DNA of 64,000 nucleotides from assembly GCF_010500815.1 (NCBI RefSeq), contig NZ_JAAAMG010000018.1, forward strand, positions 55,082 to 119,081. Reading direction: 5' to 3'. The position numbers and the translations under genes were made by a program. Position 1 is the stretch's first letter; each line of letters opens with the position of its first letter. Under the pieces are notes generated by a model. It searched no databases, was not told the DNA's origin, and saw only the letters and a list, made by a program, of their open reading frames with translations. This DNA comes from Jiella pacifica. GTDB taxonomy: Bacteria > Pseudomonadota > Alphaproteobacteria > Rhizobiales > Rhizobiaceae. This document shows positions 63,868 to 64,000 of this stretch, in pieces.

Positions 63868-64000
63868 TGGACAGTTCGCCCGAGAGAGAGGACGAACCGA
63901 TGACGGGGAAACGGAAGCGGTATTCGGCGGACTTCAAGGCCAAGGTGGCGCTGGAGGCGATCCGAGGTGAGATGACGCTGGCACAACTTGCCGCCAAGCA
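63868..64000 (+). mobile_element. Left end of an IS3-family insertion sequence (partial)
   Basis: The element runs off the right edge. The left terminus is estimated at the TGGACAGTTCGCC sequence (about 63868), which sits at the expected distance before a transposase reading frame. Because the right end is outside the window, neither the inverted repeat nor the target duplication can be verified. Confidence 0.6.
63900..64000 (+). CDS. IS3-family transposase OrfA, N-terminal part (runs off the right edge)
   Basis: The 33 visible codons read MTGKRKRYSADFKAKVALEA followed by IRGEMTLAQLAAK, the standard start of the IS3-family OrfA helix-turn-helix protein. A GAGAGAGAGG site precedes the ATG. 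The DDE catalytic OrfB would lie to the right, outside the window. Confidence 0.88.
   Translation, partial: MTGKRKRYSADFKAKVALEAIRGEMTLAQLAAK

Overview
The window is uniformly GC-rich, with dense same-strand gene strings and many 4-nt start/stop overlaps. The gene content points to an alphaproteobacterium of the order Hyphomicrobiales (rhizobia and relatives): an ExoR-type Sel1-repeat periplasmic regulator next to xth, erpA and dgt, an FNR/FixK-type half-site pair, and a very large set of transport and amino-compound catabolism genes. The genus cannot be fixed from the sequence alone.

Layout. (1) 1-10.1 kb is mostly core genome: a partial dgt, then erpA-xth (+), the overlapping pair ilvD-exoR (-), a FadL-type porin with a clear terminator, and murG-murC-murB cut away from the rest of the cell-division cluster. 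(2) 10.4-14.4 kb is a patchy accessory block: a zinc alcohol dehydrogenase, an FNR/FixK-like box, a P1B-type metal ATPase, and two N-terminal gene remnants (a VIT-family iron transporter and a TehB-like methyltransferase). Each remnant starts inside the end of its upstream neighbour. (3) 14.3-21.4 kb is a candidate envelope redox system. A QseBC/PmrAB-like two-component pair diverges from a tightly packed five-gene operon: dsbD, a TlpA thioredoxin fused to a membrane domain, two lipoprotein L,D-transpeptidases and a DsbA. A PmrA-type direct repeat lies in the divergent promoter. (4) 21.6-56 kb is a catabolic supercluster. It holds a polar-amino-acid ABC transporter, ornithine cyclodeaminase-like and D-threonine aldolase/D-serine dehydratase-like enzymes, two GhrA-type reductases, two type-II haloacid-dehalogenase-like HADs, two aldehyde dehydrogenases, three DadA/PuuB-type flavin oxidases, a DgcA-like N-demethylase, a tartrate dehydrogenase, an ArgE-like deacylase, a class III aminotransferase, a peptide-type ABC transporter whose fused ATPase carries a frameshift, Lrp and LysR regulators, and a TRAP transporter. 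(5) 56.3-63.3 kb pairs a hydantoinase/oxoprolinase (HyuAB) with a [2Fe-2S] protein and a flavoprotein like those of opine oxidase/HCN synthase, plus a divergent fourth flavin oxidase with a 17-bp palindrome in between. (6) The right edge enters an IS3-family element.

How the genes may work together. The supercluster looks like a scavenging region for N-methylated, cyclic or D-amino compounds. Transporters bring substrates in; flavin oxidases, aminotransferase and hydantoinase produce 2-oxo acids and aldehydes; aldehyde dehydrogenases and GhrA reductases finish them. The redox operon may keep the catalytic cysteines of its own L,D-transpeptidases, or damaged periplasmic thiols, reduced under envelope stress. 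Both statements are inference from gene content and neighbourhood.
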